Origin: Vibrio crassostreae 9ZC13
GTDB lineage: Bacteria; Pseudomonadota; Gammaproteobacteria; Enterobacterales; Vibrionaceae
Reading direction: 5' to 3'
Assembly (NCBI RefSeq): GCF_000272045.2
Contig: NZ_AJYZ02000041.1
Location: 613,209 to 677,208, forward strand
DNA length: 64,000 bases
Positions 35,843-45,109 of the stretch are shown piece by piece. The notes under the pieces are model-generated. The model had not been told where the DNA came from and did not search any database. It was given only the letters and a program-made list of their open reading frames with translations. A program made the position numbers and the translations under genes. Numbering within the stretch: the first letter of the stretch is position 1; the number at the start of each line of letters is the position of its first letter.

Positions 35843-38800
35843 CTAATGAAAATCCCGAGATTTGGTTTTCAAGCCAACAATTTCATCGGTAATATCGATA
35901 AGTTTTCCCGCGATAACATGCACGACTTCACCTTCTTTTTCTAATATCCCTTGTACTTTTAACGCCTTGGCTGTGAGATAAGCTTGCTGTTGAGCGCGTG
36001 CGGTTGCTCCCCATACCACGACATTAATATTACCAGAGCTATCTTCTAGCGTGACAAAGGTGACACCTGCCGCGGTGCCGGGAGATTGTTTTCCTGTGAC
36101 TAATCCGACAACGGTGACCATAGATTTGTGTCTTTGCTGTATTAAATCTTTCATGTGTGTGAATCGACCTAGTCGTCCCGCTTCTTCGAGCAAAGTGATG
36201 GGGTGCTTGTTCAATGAAATTCCGACACTGGTGAAGTCTTCGAGTAGATCTTGCATCTCATTGGGCTTGTGCAGTACATGTTCGTCATGCCCTGCCTCAG
36301 CATCGTCATAGGCTTGGCTAAACAGAGGTAAATCCGACGCCGAGTCCATGATCGCCCAGCGAGTCTGGAAGCGGTCACCAGAAACGTTATGTAGCGCATT
36401 GGCTGATGCCAGTAGCTCGATATCTTTCTTATTCATCGATAACTGTTTGACCTGACTAGGGTGGCGATAACCGGATTGTGGGCGATTGGCGAGCACGCTT
36501 TGAATTCCATGCTCGCTGAATCCTTTGATTTGTCGCAGCCCTAAGCGAATCGCTAGACCATTCTGATGAGGGGCAACCGTGTGGTCGTTTTGAGAAGCGT
36601 TCACACATACCGGAAGTATCACCACATTGTGTCGTTGTGCGTCTTGTACCAACTGTGAAGGGCTATAAAACCCCATCGGTTGGCTATTCAACAGAGAAGC
36701 GTAGAAGCACTCTGGGTAGTAGCATTTCAACCAAGCGGAGCAATACGCTAACACCGCAAACGAAGCGGAGTGGCTTTCAGGAAAACCGTACTCGCCAAAG
36801 CCGCATATCTGTTTAAAGATCTGCTCAGCAAACTCTGTCTCATAGCCGCGCTTTTGCATTCCTTCGATGAGTTTGTTTTTAAACTTAAAGACGTTGCCAT
36901 TTTTCTTCCAAGCGGCCATTGCCCGTCTGAGTTGATCTGCTTCTCCGCCTGTGAACCCTGCAGCGACCATCGCGAGTTTGATCACTTGCTCTTGGAATAT
37001 CGGTACACCTAAGGTGCGCGACAGTACTGATTCCACGTCTTTAGATGGATAACTGATTGGCTCAATGCCATCTCGACGCTTGAGAAACGGATGCACCATA
37101 TCACCCTGAATAGGGCCTGGGCGTACGATAGCGATTTGAATCACCAAGTCGTAATAAGTCTTCGGTTTAAGCCTTGGCAGCATGCTCATTTGTGCGCGTG
37201 ACTCAATTTGGAATATCCCGACTGTGTCTGCTCGCTGAATCATGCCGTAAACCTGAGGATCGTCCTTAAGGCGAGTGATCTCAGCAATGGTCAGTGATCG
37301 CCCGTGAATACGTTTGATCAGGTCGAAACATTTACGAATCGCAGAGAGCATACCCAACGCGAGCACATCAACTTTCAGCAAGCCTAAGGTTTCTAGATCA
37401 TCCTTATCCCATTGGATAATGGTTCGATCGTGCATCGCTGCATTTTCGACGGGAACCAGCTCATACAAAGGCCCTGAGGATATGACAAAGCCACCGACAT
37501 GTTGAGATAAGTGACGTGGGAAGCCGATAATCTCATTCACCAAGTGGATAAACTGCTGCCCCTTCAAAGAATCAGGTTGTAGCCCTAATTGAGTGAGCTG
37601 AGCCTGCCAACCTAAGCTTTTGTCCCTGCGATTGGTGTTCTTGATGAAGTAGTCGAGCTGAGTTTCTTGTAGCCCTAATGCTTTCCCCACATCTCTCACC
37701 GCACTTTTGAAGCGATAAGAGATGACTGTTGCAGCAAGTGCAGCCCGTTCTCTACCGTATTTTTTATAGATGTATTGGATGACTTCTTCACGACGTTCGT
37801 GTTCAAAATCGACATCAATATCAGGCGGCTCATCGCGCTCTTTACTGATGAAACGCTCAAACAGCACCGAGATCTGTCTTGGGTCGACAGAGGTGATTTC
37901 TAAGCAGTAACAGACCACGGAATTGGCCGCTGAACCTCGACCTTGGTAAAGAATGCCTTGGCTTTTGGCAAACATCACGATGTCGTGAATGGTGAGAAAA
38001 AAGAAAGGGTAGTCAAGCTCGTCAATTAATCCCAATTCTTTATCTATGATTTGTTGGATGTCGTCAGGTACACCTTGTGGGAAGCGAGCTCGTTTTCCTT
38101 TTTCGACCAACATGCGCAGATAACTCATGGGTGTCTCCCCTTGAGGAATCAGCTCACTGGGATATTCGTATCGCAAGCTATTTAAATCAAATTCACACAG
38201 CTCAGCGATACGGTTGCTCTCTTCTAGCCACTCCGCTTTGAAGATATGAGAGAGCTTATTGATACTCCGTAAACAGCGCTCGGCATTAGCGAGTAAGTGA
38301 CTGCCCACTTCGGTAATGGGCTTTTGGTACTTTATCGCAGTGAGTGAGTGCTGTAAGGGTAAGCGGTTAGCATTGTGCATTAGCACGCCACCACAAGCTG
38401 TTATCGGCAGTTGATGATGTTGTGACAGCTCAACGCAGTAATCTGTGTACTGCTGGTCGGTTTGCTTTAGGTGTCTTTGTAAGCCGATCCAAAGCCGACC
38501 TGAATGGTGCTGAGATAGCCATTGCCCCCAGTGCGCGTCTTCATTTTTCTGTTGAGGAAGCCAAAGAATAAAGCAGTGCTTAGCCGACATGATATCCCAC
38601 TCAGAGAGCTGATAATGTCCCTTGCTGCTACGACGTCTCGCGTTGGTAATAATACGGCACAGCTCGGCGTAGGCTTGTCTGTTTGGGCATATCAAGACCA
38701 CTTGGCACTCTTCATTTAGCCAAAACATGCTCCCGACAATTTGCTTGAGTGATAGTTTATGTTGCTTGATCGCAGAGTGAACCTTAACGATGCCCGCGAC

Positions 38801-38935
38801 TGAGCACTCATCAGTAACCGCGAGTGCTTTGTAACGCAAGAAATCGGCCTGTAAAACAAGCTCCTCTGCGTGTGAGGCCCCCTCAAGGAAGGAGTAATTG
38901 CTTTGGCAAAATAGCTCTGAGTATTGCTGAGACAT
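35843..38935 (-). CDS. dnaE2: Error-prone DNA polymerase DnaE2 (ImuC)
   Basis: Second alpha-subunit-type C-family polymerase used in translesion synthesis and damage-induced mutagenesis together with ImuA and ImuB. The 1030-aa product has a PHP domain at the N-terminus (about 1-200), the polymerase palm with catalytic aspartates in PPDIDVDFEHER (about 370-382), helix-hairpin-helix regions, and a C-terminal OB fold (VTVVGLVTGKQSPGTAAGVTFV). It is shorter than DnaE1 (about 1160 aa), as is typical. It lies 113 bases downstream of imuB. Confidence 0.95.
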   Translation of the reverse strand: MSQQYSELFCQSNYSFLEGASHAEELVLQADFLRYKALAVTDECSVAGIVKVHSAIKQHKLSLKQIVGSMFWLNEECQVVLICPNRQAYAELCRIITNARRRSSKGHYQLSEWDIMSAKHCFILWLPQQKNEDAHWGQWLSQHHSGRLWIGLQRHLKQTDQQYTDYCVELSQHHQLPITACGGVLMHNANRLPLQHSLTAIKYQKPITEVGSHLLANAERCLRSINKLSHIFKAEWLEESNRIAELCEFDLNSLRYEYPSELIPQGETPMSYLRMLVEKGKRARFPQGVPDDIQQIIDKELGLIDELDYPFFFLTIHDIVMFAKSQGILYQGRGSAANSVVCYCLEITSVDPRQISVLFERFISKERDEPPDIDVDFEHERREEVIQYIYKKYGRERAALAATVISYRFKSAVRDVGKALGLQETQLDYFIKNTNRRDKSLGWQAQLTQLGLQPDSLKGQQFIHLVNEIIGFPRHLSQHVGGFVISSGPLYELVPVENAAMHDRTIIQWDKDDLETLGLLKVDVLALGMLSAIRKCFDLIKRIHGRSLTIAEITRLKDDPQVYGMIQRADTVGIFQIESRAQMSMLPRLKPKTYYDLVIQIAIVRPGPIQGDMVHPFLKRRDGIEPISYPSKDVESVLSRTLGVPIFQEQVIKLAMVAAGFTGGEADQLRRAMAAWKKNGNVFKFKNKLIEGMQKRGYETEFAEQIFKQICGFGEYGFPESHSASFAVLAYCSAWLKCYYPECFYASLLNSQPMGFYSPSQLVQDAQRHNVVILPVCVNASQNDHTVAPHQNGLAIRLGLRQIKGFSEHGIQSVLANRPQSGYRHPSQVKQLSMNKKDIELLASANALHNVSGDRFQTRWAIMDSASDLPLFSQAYDDAEAGHDEHVLHKPNEMQDLLEDFTSVGISLNKHPITLLEEAGRLGRFTHMKDLIQQRHKSMVTVVGLVTGKQSPGTAAGVTFVTLEDSSGNINVVVWGATARAQQQAYLTAKALKVQGILEKEGEVVHVIAGKLIDITDEIVGLKTKSRDFH

Positions 38936-39048
38936 AACGTAATCTCACTTAACCATTGCGAGTGAACATGATTGAAAAGGGACGCTGAAATTGAATAAGT
39001 AGAACGGAGGAGCTAACAAAGTTTCTTGCTGACTTACGTTCTTACCGA

Positions 39049-40518
39049 CTAGCTAAATAAGCCGTGCAAAAACCACTGTTTATCTGGCGTTCTAAATATC
39101 CAGAGCCACCGACCGTTTTCGCTGTGAGCAATAAAGTAGTCACGAATGACCTTCTCTCCGTCCCACCAGCCAGACACAATGCGCTCTGGGCCTTGAGATA
39201 AGGTGACGCTTTCGGTTAAGGCTTCGGGCTCTGGCAGTAAAATACTGGGCCTGAGCCGCTGTTGAACGACGCTGAGAGCTGTGGTTTGTTGCTCGCTCCT
39301 TGAGGGCGCTTGCCTTTTTGTCACAGACTTACTCAGTGTTGGGAGCGAATACTGATTGGCCTTTTCTGGCCTTGGGTCGTGCTGTATTTTTGGTGTTTGA
39401 ATACAGGCTTGTCCAAGCTTTGCTTGCAGTAGTGAGAGCAAATCTAACGCGGCAAGTGTTCCGGTATTACCATCAAAAAGATCATGGTAGGCCATTTGGG
39501 GTTCTCCATGACGAACCAAGCTGAGGGTCAGTCCTTGAACCGGTGCGGTGAGCTTGAGTGACTCTAAGGTGAGATGAGTAAGGTTCGCCCATTTTTCAGC
39601 AAGGTAATCACCTTGTGCCGAATAAAAAGAGACAGGGTGATCGTCTTTATCTCTTAGGTGTAAAGTCAGAGTTAACTCGAAAGCCACTCGATCGCGTAGC
39701 TTCAAAAAACATTCGAGTTGATTCAGTAATTTCAGCAACGGCTTTTCGATAAATAGGATGTTTTCAATATCAAACAATAGCTCCAAATATTGCTGGAAAT
39801 TCTCTGGTGGATGATAGAAATCAATCGGGTGCTTGAACTGGCCGTTAAGGCGACCGACATAATTCACCAAGTCGATATCAAAGCGGCGTGCGACTTCTTG
39901 CAAAGGCAGCTTTAATAAGTCTTCAACGGTATTGATACCGACACGGTTCAGGCGTTCCACTTGCTTGGTCGGTAGCTCACTGGAAATTAATGCTTGTTGA
40001 TTGACCCAAGTTTTCATCTGCTCAATATTGTTTGTTGCTTGGTTGATCGCTTGCTTACCCAAAAGGATCGCAGAAAGCGGCGAATAACCCGTAGCGAAGC
40101 TGAACTGGATATTGAGCGTTTCTAAGTGGCTTTTGAGCTCATGCCAGTAGTTATCTAGCCCGTCGTAAAGTGACAGCATGTTAGAGGCTTTAATCAACAA
40201 ACCATTAGGTGGCAATAACGCCATGTCGGAAGTGACCAGATACGCCCATTGAGCGATCTCTTTAAGCTTACTTTTCTCCAGTTCAATACTGTAAGGGTGG
40301 ACGTGTAAGTTGTGGCACAAAGCTGCTGCAGACCCTAAGCCCATACCAAGCGAAATTCCCGATTGCAGCGCAGCTGGGTTTGCTTGCAGTACATGGTGAT
40401 CTTTTTCATCCACGATGATAATAGGTTGTTCGCGTGAGTCTTCGCTCGAACCCAATTCATTAGAGTTAAACAAGGTATCCAACTGCAGAGATGGAAAGTG
40501 CAGATAAAGCCACAACAT
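39049..40518 (-). CDS. imuB: ImuB, inactive Y-family polymerase-like protein
   Basis: DinB/UmuC-fold protein that acts as a hub between ImuA, DnaE2 and the beta clamp. The 489-aa product begins MLWLYLHFPSLQLD. The first catalytic Asp of Y-family enzymes (xVDxDxFF) is replaced by HF, and the SxDE motif region reads IKASNMLSLYDG with no acidic pair. Polymerase activity is therefore probably lost, as in known ImuB proteins. A QYSLPTL segment in the C-terminal third could be a clamp-binding motif (inference). It starts 3 bases after the imuA stop. Confidence 0.92.
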   Translation of the reverse strand: MLWLYLHFPSLQLDTLFNSNELGSSEDSREQPIIIVDEKDHHVLQANPAALQSGISLGMGLGSAAALCHNLHVHPYSIELEKSKLKEIAQWAYLVTSDMALLPPNGLLIKASNMLSLYDGLDNYWHELKSHLETLNIQFSFATGYSPLSAILLGKQAINQATNNIEQMKTWVNQQALISSELPTKQVERLNRVGINTVEDLLKLPLQEVARRFDIDLVNYVGRLNGQFKHPIDFYHPPENFQQYLELLFDIENILFIEKPLLKLLNQLECFLKLRDRVAFELTLTLHLRDKDDHPVSFYSAQGDYLAEKWANLTHLTLESLKLTAPVQGLTLSLVRHGEPQMAYHDLFDGNTGTLAALDLLSLLQAKLGQACIQTPKIQHDPRPEKANQYSLPTLSKSVTKRQAPSRSEQQTTALSVVQQRLRPSILLPEPEALTESVTLSQGPERIVSGWWDGEKVIRDYFIAHSENGRWLWIFRTPDKQWFLHGLFS

Positions 40519-40521
40519 ACG

Positions 40522-41229
40522 TTAGCCTTGCTTCGCAATAGGAAAAGCCAGCACAGTGTTACCAGACAAAGCGCGGTCTGAATTGTCTTCATAAACGACT
40601 TTCTCTGTGAGTAACGGCCAGTAGTGTGTCATGTCTAGAATAAAGCTGCCATACGACCAGCTGCCTTTTCTCTTAGTCACTTCAACCTTTAATCCCTGCG
40701 CGTGAGAAGAGAGTTTCATGCTTAAGGAAACGGGCAGGGATAATTGATTATGGCTGGTGGCTTTAAAGTGAAACTGCAGGCACTTACCGGTTTCACTGGC
40801 TGCTTGTAGGCGCTTTGTTTGGTGTATTTCTAGATCGGCTCCCCATAGCAATACAGAGTGACAAGCGCCGCTTTTGAGGCACTGCTCAGCTGCCCACAAC
40901 GCATCGAGATCGCGTTGAGGCTGGATAACGAGAATGTTTTCTAATTCAATGCCTTGGCTGTTAAAAAACTCAGCACAGATCTTCCCTGGCGGGTTAATGA
41001 ATATGGCCAGTTTTTGCGAGTTTTGTTGAGATAAATAGGGCGTCAGTAGGCGAAGCTCGCCGATCCCTTGTTGTGATTCAACTTCAATAACGCCGTGCGT
41101 CGGGAAGCCGCCATCAAGCTGTTTATCCAGTTGAGGATAGCCTGTTGAAGTGGTGCTTCCTTGCGTTGTTGATTGTAACCCTTTCCAGATTAGCTGGCGG
41201 TCTTGTAAGTTTTTTATTAGTTCATGCAT
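40522..41229 (-). CDS. imuA: ImuA, RecA-like cell-division-inhibitor-fold protein
   Basis: First gene of the SOS mutagenesis cassette. The 235-aa product has a RecA/SulA-type fold with the opening segment TGYPQLDKQLDGGFPTHGVIEV. Its Walker A region is degenerate (ESQQGIGELRLL, no GKT/S). In studied systems ImuA binds ImuB and RecA. A LexA box lies about 10 bases before the ATG, which places the three genes under SOS control. Confidence 0.9.
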   Translation of the reverse strand: MHELIKNLQDRQLIWKGLQSTTQGSTTSTGYPQLDKQLDGGFPTHGVIEVESQQGIGELRLLTPYLSQQNSQKLAIFINPPGKICAEFFNSQGIELENILVIQPQRDLDALWAAEQCLKSGACHSVLLWGADLEIHQTKRLQAASETGKCLQFHFKATSHNQLSLPVSLSMKLSSHAQGLKVEVTKRKGSWSYGSFILDMTHYWPLLTEKVVYEDNSDRALSGNTVLAFPIAKQG

Positions 41230-41237
41230 AATTAAAT

Positions 41238-41257
41238 ACCTGTATATTTATACAGTA
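41238..41257 (-). promoter_or_regulatory. LexA (SOS) box of imuA-imuB-dnaE2
   Basis: CTGTATATTTATACAG is an almost perfect match to the gamma-proteobacterial SOS box (CTGT-N8-ACAG with an AT alternating core). It is positioned immediately upstream of imuA. Confidence 0.92.
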
Positions 41258-41330
41258 TATTTAACAATGAAAAAGATGCAAAGAGAAATGATGAAAATTA
41301 GCGGCAGTAATAGTTGATTGATTTAGATAC

Positions 41331-41359
41331 AAAAAAAGCCGCTATGGAAGCGACTTTTT
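41331..41359 (-). terminator. Terminator of yciK
   Basis: On the reverse strand AAAAAGTCGCT-TCCAT-AGCGGCTTTTTTT, with one G-T wobble in the stem. Confidence 0.75.
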
Positions 41360-41380
41360 ACTATTGGTCAATGATATCAG

Positions 41381-42121
41381 TTACTTAGGTTGAGCATCGA
41401 TACATTGGCCATTAATGTCTGTCACACTTGGGTTCATTAAGTGTAGGTACAGTGGGATGATGTCGAGTGGCGTTTTCAGCTTGTTCGCATCTTCACCTGG
41501 GTACGCTTTTGCACGCATACGTGTTTGAGTACCACCTGGGTTGATCGCATTAACACGGATGTTTGTGTCTTCAAGCTCATCCGCTAAGATCTGCATCATC
41601 CCTTCGGTAGCAAACTTAGAAATCGCGTAAGTGCCCCAGAATGCACGGCCAGAGTGACCAACGGTAGAAGAGGTGAATACGATACGACCTGCTTCTGCTT
41701 TTTTAAGTGCAGGTAGCAGAGCTTGAGTCATCAAGAACTCAGACTTCACATTGATCTGCATAACATCATCAAAGGTTTCTTCATCAATCTGCTCAAACGG
41801 GCTCAGAGTGCCAAGAACGCCAGCATTATGAAGTAGGCCGTCTAAACGACCGAACTGTGATTGAATGGTTTCAGCCATATCAACGTAGTTCTGCTTTGTC
41901 GCACCTTTTAAATCCAATGGGATAATTGCAGGCTGCGGGTAACCAGCGCTTTCGATTTCATCGTAAATGAATTCTAGGTTTTTAACATTGCGGCCTAACA
42001 GAATGACAGTTGCGCCATGTTGAGCGAAGCTTAGTGCAGCTTGGCGACCAATGCCAGCACCGGCACCTGTAACCAAAATTACTTTATCTTTGAGGGCATC
42101 TGTAGAGATTGGGTAATCCAC
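41381..42121 (-). CDS. yciK: YciK family short-chain oxidoreductase
   Basis: Short-chain dehydrogenase/reductase of 246 aa; the substrate of E. coli YciK is unknown. It has the nucleotide-binding TGAGAGIGRQAA motif, HNAG, the active Ser in FTSSTVGHSGR and the YAISKFATEGMM Tyr-Lys pair. It ends in FDAQP-like CIDAQPK as in YciK. The frame extends 12 codons upstream, but AAGGA lies 8 bases before the GTG at 42121, and the product from there aligns with E. coli YciK. Divergent from sohB, as in enterics. Confidence 0.9.
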   Translation of the reverse strand: MDYPISTDALKDKVILVTGAGAGIGRQAALSFAQHGATVILLGRNVKNLEFIYDEIESAGYPQPAIIPLDLKGATKQNYVDMAETIQSQFGRLDGLLHNAGVLGTLSPFEQIDEETFDDVMQINVKSEFLMTQALLPALKKAEAGRIVFTSSTVGHSGRAFWGTYAISKFATEGMMQILADELEDTNIRVNAINPGGTQTRMRAKAYPGEDANKLKTPLDIIPLYLHLMNPSVTDINGQCIDAQPK

Positions 42122-42258
42122 TGTGCTTATCCTTCTTTCTTTTATTATGTTCGTCATTCCATTGATGTTTAATCACACAGATAACCGCAGGAATGATGAG
42201 AAATTCTTGGTAATCGTGACAAGATGGTTACAATACACTAATTCATACAATAGGGGAT

Positions 42259-43326
42259 ATGACATTGGAATTTTTGTTGGACTACGGCTTGTTTTTAGCC
42301 AAGATTGCGACCGTTGTAATCGCCATCATCGCAATTTTAGTGATTGCTAAATCTGTGGGTGGGAAATCAAGCGCGATTAAAGGTGAGCTGGAAATCACGA
42401 ACCTATCTGAGCATCATAAACAGACGATTGAACAATTAGAGCACCATCTACACGATGATGCTTTCATCAAAGCCCGTGATAAAGCTGAAAAGAAAGCGGA
42501 AAAAGAGAAAGTAAAATCACGTGGCAAAGAAGTGAAGAAAGCAGCGAAAGAGGGTGAGCTTGATAGCAAGCGTGAACCACATCTATTCGTTCTTGATTTT
42601 AACGGCAGCATTGATGCGAAAGAAGTGGCTTCATTACGTGAAGAGGTAACGGCGGTTCTGGCTGTGGCTCGTGAAGGTGATGAAGTATTGCTTAAACTGG
42701 AATCTGGCGGTGGCATGGTTCACGGCTATGGTCTGGCGTCTTCTCAACTTGACCGTATCAAAGCGGCAGGTCTGCCTCTGACTATCTCGGTAGACAAAGT
42801 CGCAGCAAGTGGCGGCTACATGATGGCATGTATCGCAGACAAGATTGTATCTGCACCGTTTGCTATTGTTGGTTCTATTGGTGTTATCGCTCAACTGCCA
42901 AACTTCAACAAACTGCTTAAAAAGCACGACATTGAGTTCGAACAGTTAACGGCGGGTGAGTACAAACGTACATTAACTATGTTTGGTGAGAACAGCGATA
43001 AAGCACGCGAGAAGTTTAAAGAAGAGCTAGAAGAGACGCATGGCCTGTTCAAAGACTTCATTCGTGACCATCGTCCTGCGTTAGATCTTGAAAAAGTAGC
43101 AACGGGTGAGCATTGGTTTGGTACACAAGCACATGAACTTGGGCTGGTGGATGAGATCAGCACTTCTGATGATTTAGTCGTAGCGGCATGTAAGGACAAA
43201 ACGGTTCTAGCGATTCACTACGTACAGAAGAAAAAGCTTTCAGACAAACTAGCGGGCGTGGCAGGTAAATCTGCAGACAGTGTGCTGATGAAGCTGATTG
43301 AACGTGGTCAAAAGCCGATTGTTTAA
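42259..43326 (+). CDS. sohB: Inner-membrane serine protease SohB
   Basis: Signal-peptide-peptidase-A-like (S49) protease of the inner membrane and periplasm. The 355-aa product has an N-terminal membrane segment (about 5-31), a Lys/Glu-rich region, and an S49 core with the nucleophile Ser in DKVAASGGYMMACIAD and the catalytic Lys in the AGEYKRTLTMFGEN segment. Length and order match E. coli SohB (349 aa). Confidence 0.95.
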   Translation: MTLEFLLDYGLFLAKIATVVIAIIAILVIAKSVGGKSSAIKGELEITNLSEHHKQTIEQLEHHLHDDAFIKARDKAEKKAEKEKVKSRGKEVKKAAKEGELDSKREPHLFVLDFNGSIDAKEVASLREEVTAVLAVAREGDEVLLKLESGGGMVHGYGLASSQLDRIKAAGLPLTISVDKVAASGGYMMACIADKIVSAPFAIVGSIGVIAQLPNFNKLLKKHDIEFEQLTAGEYKRTLTMFGENSDKAREKFKEELEETHGLFKDFIRDHRPALDLEKVATGEHWFGTQAHELGLVDEISTSDDLVVAACKDKTVLAIHYVQKKKLSDKLAGVAGKSADSVLMKLIERGQKPIV

Positions 43327-43335
43327 GCTTATTGA

Positions 43336-43371
43336 GTTCTAGTTCTAGTTCTAGTTCTAGTTCTAGTTCTA
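43336..43371. repeat. Hexanucleotide tandem repeat (GTTCTA)x6
   Basis: Six perfect GTTCTA units start 10 bases after the sohB stop codon and are followed by G. They lie between sohB and its terminator, in the 3' UTR. On the opposite strand they read as alternating Leu-Glu in an unsupported ORF. Confidence 0.97.
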
Positions 43372-43421
43372 GGCTTGGTGCCTTACGTTCATTTACAGAC
43401 GTTTGAGCCTTAAAAAGAAAG

Positions 43422-43452
43422 CGCATAAGTCATCAGACTTATGCGTTTTTTT
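43422..43452. terminator. Terminator between sohB and spoVR
   Basis: CGCATAAGTC-ATCA-GACTTATGCG, a perfect 10-bp stem followed by TTTTTTTA. Confidence 0.9.
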
Positions 43453-43535
43453 ATTGCTCCACTTCCGAGCGGGTGACCACTATGTTGTAGGGGGAGCGGA
43501 GTTTTATACCAAACACTGACTTACTGTGATTGATA

Positions 43536-45098
43536 TTAAATCTTGGCTCCATAATCATTACGTTTTGGACAAGTAGTCAGAATCTCTCTATGACCCGTAT
43601 CTTTGAGCTCTTCCAAAATCACATCAAAGCCCCACAAGCGATAGAGATGCTTCATCACTTCGTCGTAGCCTTTATCAAGCGGGATGCGGTCGTGAGGCAC
43701 ATATTGCAGTGTCATTGAGCGGTCACCACGAACATCGACATTAAACACCTGAATGTTTGGTTCAAGGTTACTTAGGTTGTATTGCGCCGCAAGCTTCTCA
43801 CGAATCAGGCGATAGCCCGGATCATCATGAATAGCACTCACCTCAATGGTATTTTTACGGTCGTCGTCGAGTACAGAGAACAGCTTAAAGTCTCGAATGA
43901 TTTTTGGAGAAAGGTATTGGCTGATGAAACTTTCATCTTTGAAGTTGTGCATCGCAAAGTGCACCGCTTCTAACCAATCACTTCCGGCTAACTCAGGGAA
44001 CCACTCTCTATCTTCATCGGTTGGCTCTTCACAGATGCGTCGGATGTCTCTAAACATCGCAAAGCCAAGCGCATAAGGGTTTATCCCGCTGAAATAAGGA
44101 CTGTTGTAGGCAGGTTGTGCGACGACACTGGTATGGCTGTGTAGGAATTCTAAGATGAACTTATCACTCACCAAGCCTTCGTCGTAAAGGTGGTTAAGAA
44201 TGGTGTAATGCCAGAAGGTTGCCCATCCTTCGTTCATCACTTGAGTTTGTTTTTGAGGGTAGAAGTATTGGCTCACTTTGCGAACGATGCGAACACACTC
44301 TCGTTGCCAAGGTTCAAGCAGTGGTGCGTTCTTCTCGATAAAGTAGAGAATGTTTTCTTGAGGCTCGCTAGGAAAGCGGATCTTGGTCTCTTCTTCCTTA
44401 CTTTTATTTTGAGGAACGGTTCGCCATAGCTCATTCACTTGAGATTGCAGATAAGCTTCGCGTTCTTCTTGTCTTGCTGTCTCTTCTGCAATGGAAATCT
44501 TCTCAGGGCGTTTGTATCGGTCTACGCCGTAATTCATCAGTGCGTGACAAGAATCAAGGAGCTGCTCGACTTCAGCAACACCATATTTCTCTTCACAACC
44601 ACTGATGTACTTCTTAGCAAACAACAAGTAATCGATGATGGAACTGGCATCGGTCCATGTTTGGAACAGGTAGTTGCCTTTAAAGAAAGAGTTGTGGCCA
44701 TAACAAGCGTGAGCCATTACCAGCGCCTGCATTGTGACCGTGTTCTCTTCCATCAGGTAAGCGATACAAGGATCGGAGTTGATTACGATTTCGTATGCCA
44801 AGCCCATTTGGCCATGCTTGTAGTTTTGCTCGGTTTGAATGAATTTCTTACCAAAAGACCAGTGGTTGTAATTGATAGGCATACCAATGCTCGAGTAGGC
44901 ATCCATCATCTGTTCTGAAGTAATCACTTCAATCTGGTTTGGGTAAGTATCTAAACGGTAATGCTGCGCAACACGTTTGATTTCTACGTGGTATTTCTCC
45001 AAGAGGTTGAACGTCCAATCTGGACCATCAGGCAGCATCTTGTCGTTTTTCTTTTTTGCAGCTTTGTTTTTCTCTGCAACGTTTGATTTCGCTGTCAT
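43536..45098 (-). CDS. ycgB: SpoVR family protein (YcgB)
   Basis: Protein of unknown biochemical function, named after a Bacillus spore-cortex gene. The 520-aa product has a charged N-terminus, then the SpoVR core with NYNHWSFGKKF, AYEIVINSDPCIAYLMEENT, HACYGHNSFFKGNYLF and NEGWATFWHYTILNHL. His- and Glu-rich motifs in these segments suggest metal binding (inference). Third gene of the prkA-yeaH-spoVR operon, 11 bases after yeaH, a linkage also seen functionally in E. coli. Confidence 0.94.
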   Translation of the reverse strand: MTAKSNVAEKNKAAKKKNDKMLPDGPDWTFNLLEKYHVEIKRVAQHYRLDTYPNQIEVITSEQMMDAYSSIGMPINYNHWSFGKKFIQTEQNYKHGQMGLAYEIVINSDPCIAYLMEENTVTMQALVMAHACYGHNSFFKGNYLFQTWTDASSIIDYLLFAKKYISGCEEKYGVAEVEQLLDSCHALMNYGVDRYKRPEKISIAEETARQEEREAYLQSQVNELWRTVPQNKSKEEETKIRFPSEPQENILYFIEKNAPLLEPWQRECVRIVRKVSQYFYPQKQTQVMNEGWATFWHYTILNHLYDEGLVSDKFILEFLHSHTSVVAQPAYNSPYFSGINPYALGFAMFRDIRRICEEPTDEDREWFPELAGSDWLEAVHFAMHNFKDESFISQYLSPKIIRDFKLFSVLDDDRKNTIEVSAIHDDPGYRLIREKLAAQYNLSNLEPNIQVFNVDVRGDRSMTLQYVPHDRIPLDKGYDEVMKHLYRLWGFDVILEELKDTGHREILTTCPKRNDYGAKI

Positions 45099-45109
45099 GG
45101 CAAACTCCC

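Noticed and set aside
43157..43426. Reverse-strand ORF of 89 codons with a run of Leu-Glu
   Set aside because: The Leu-Glu run is the GTTCTA repeat read on the other strand; no ribosome binding site, and it overlaps the 3' end of sohB.
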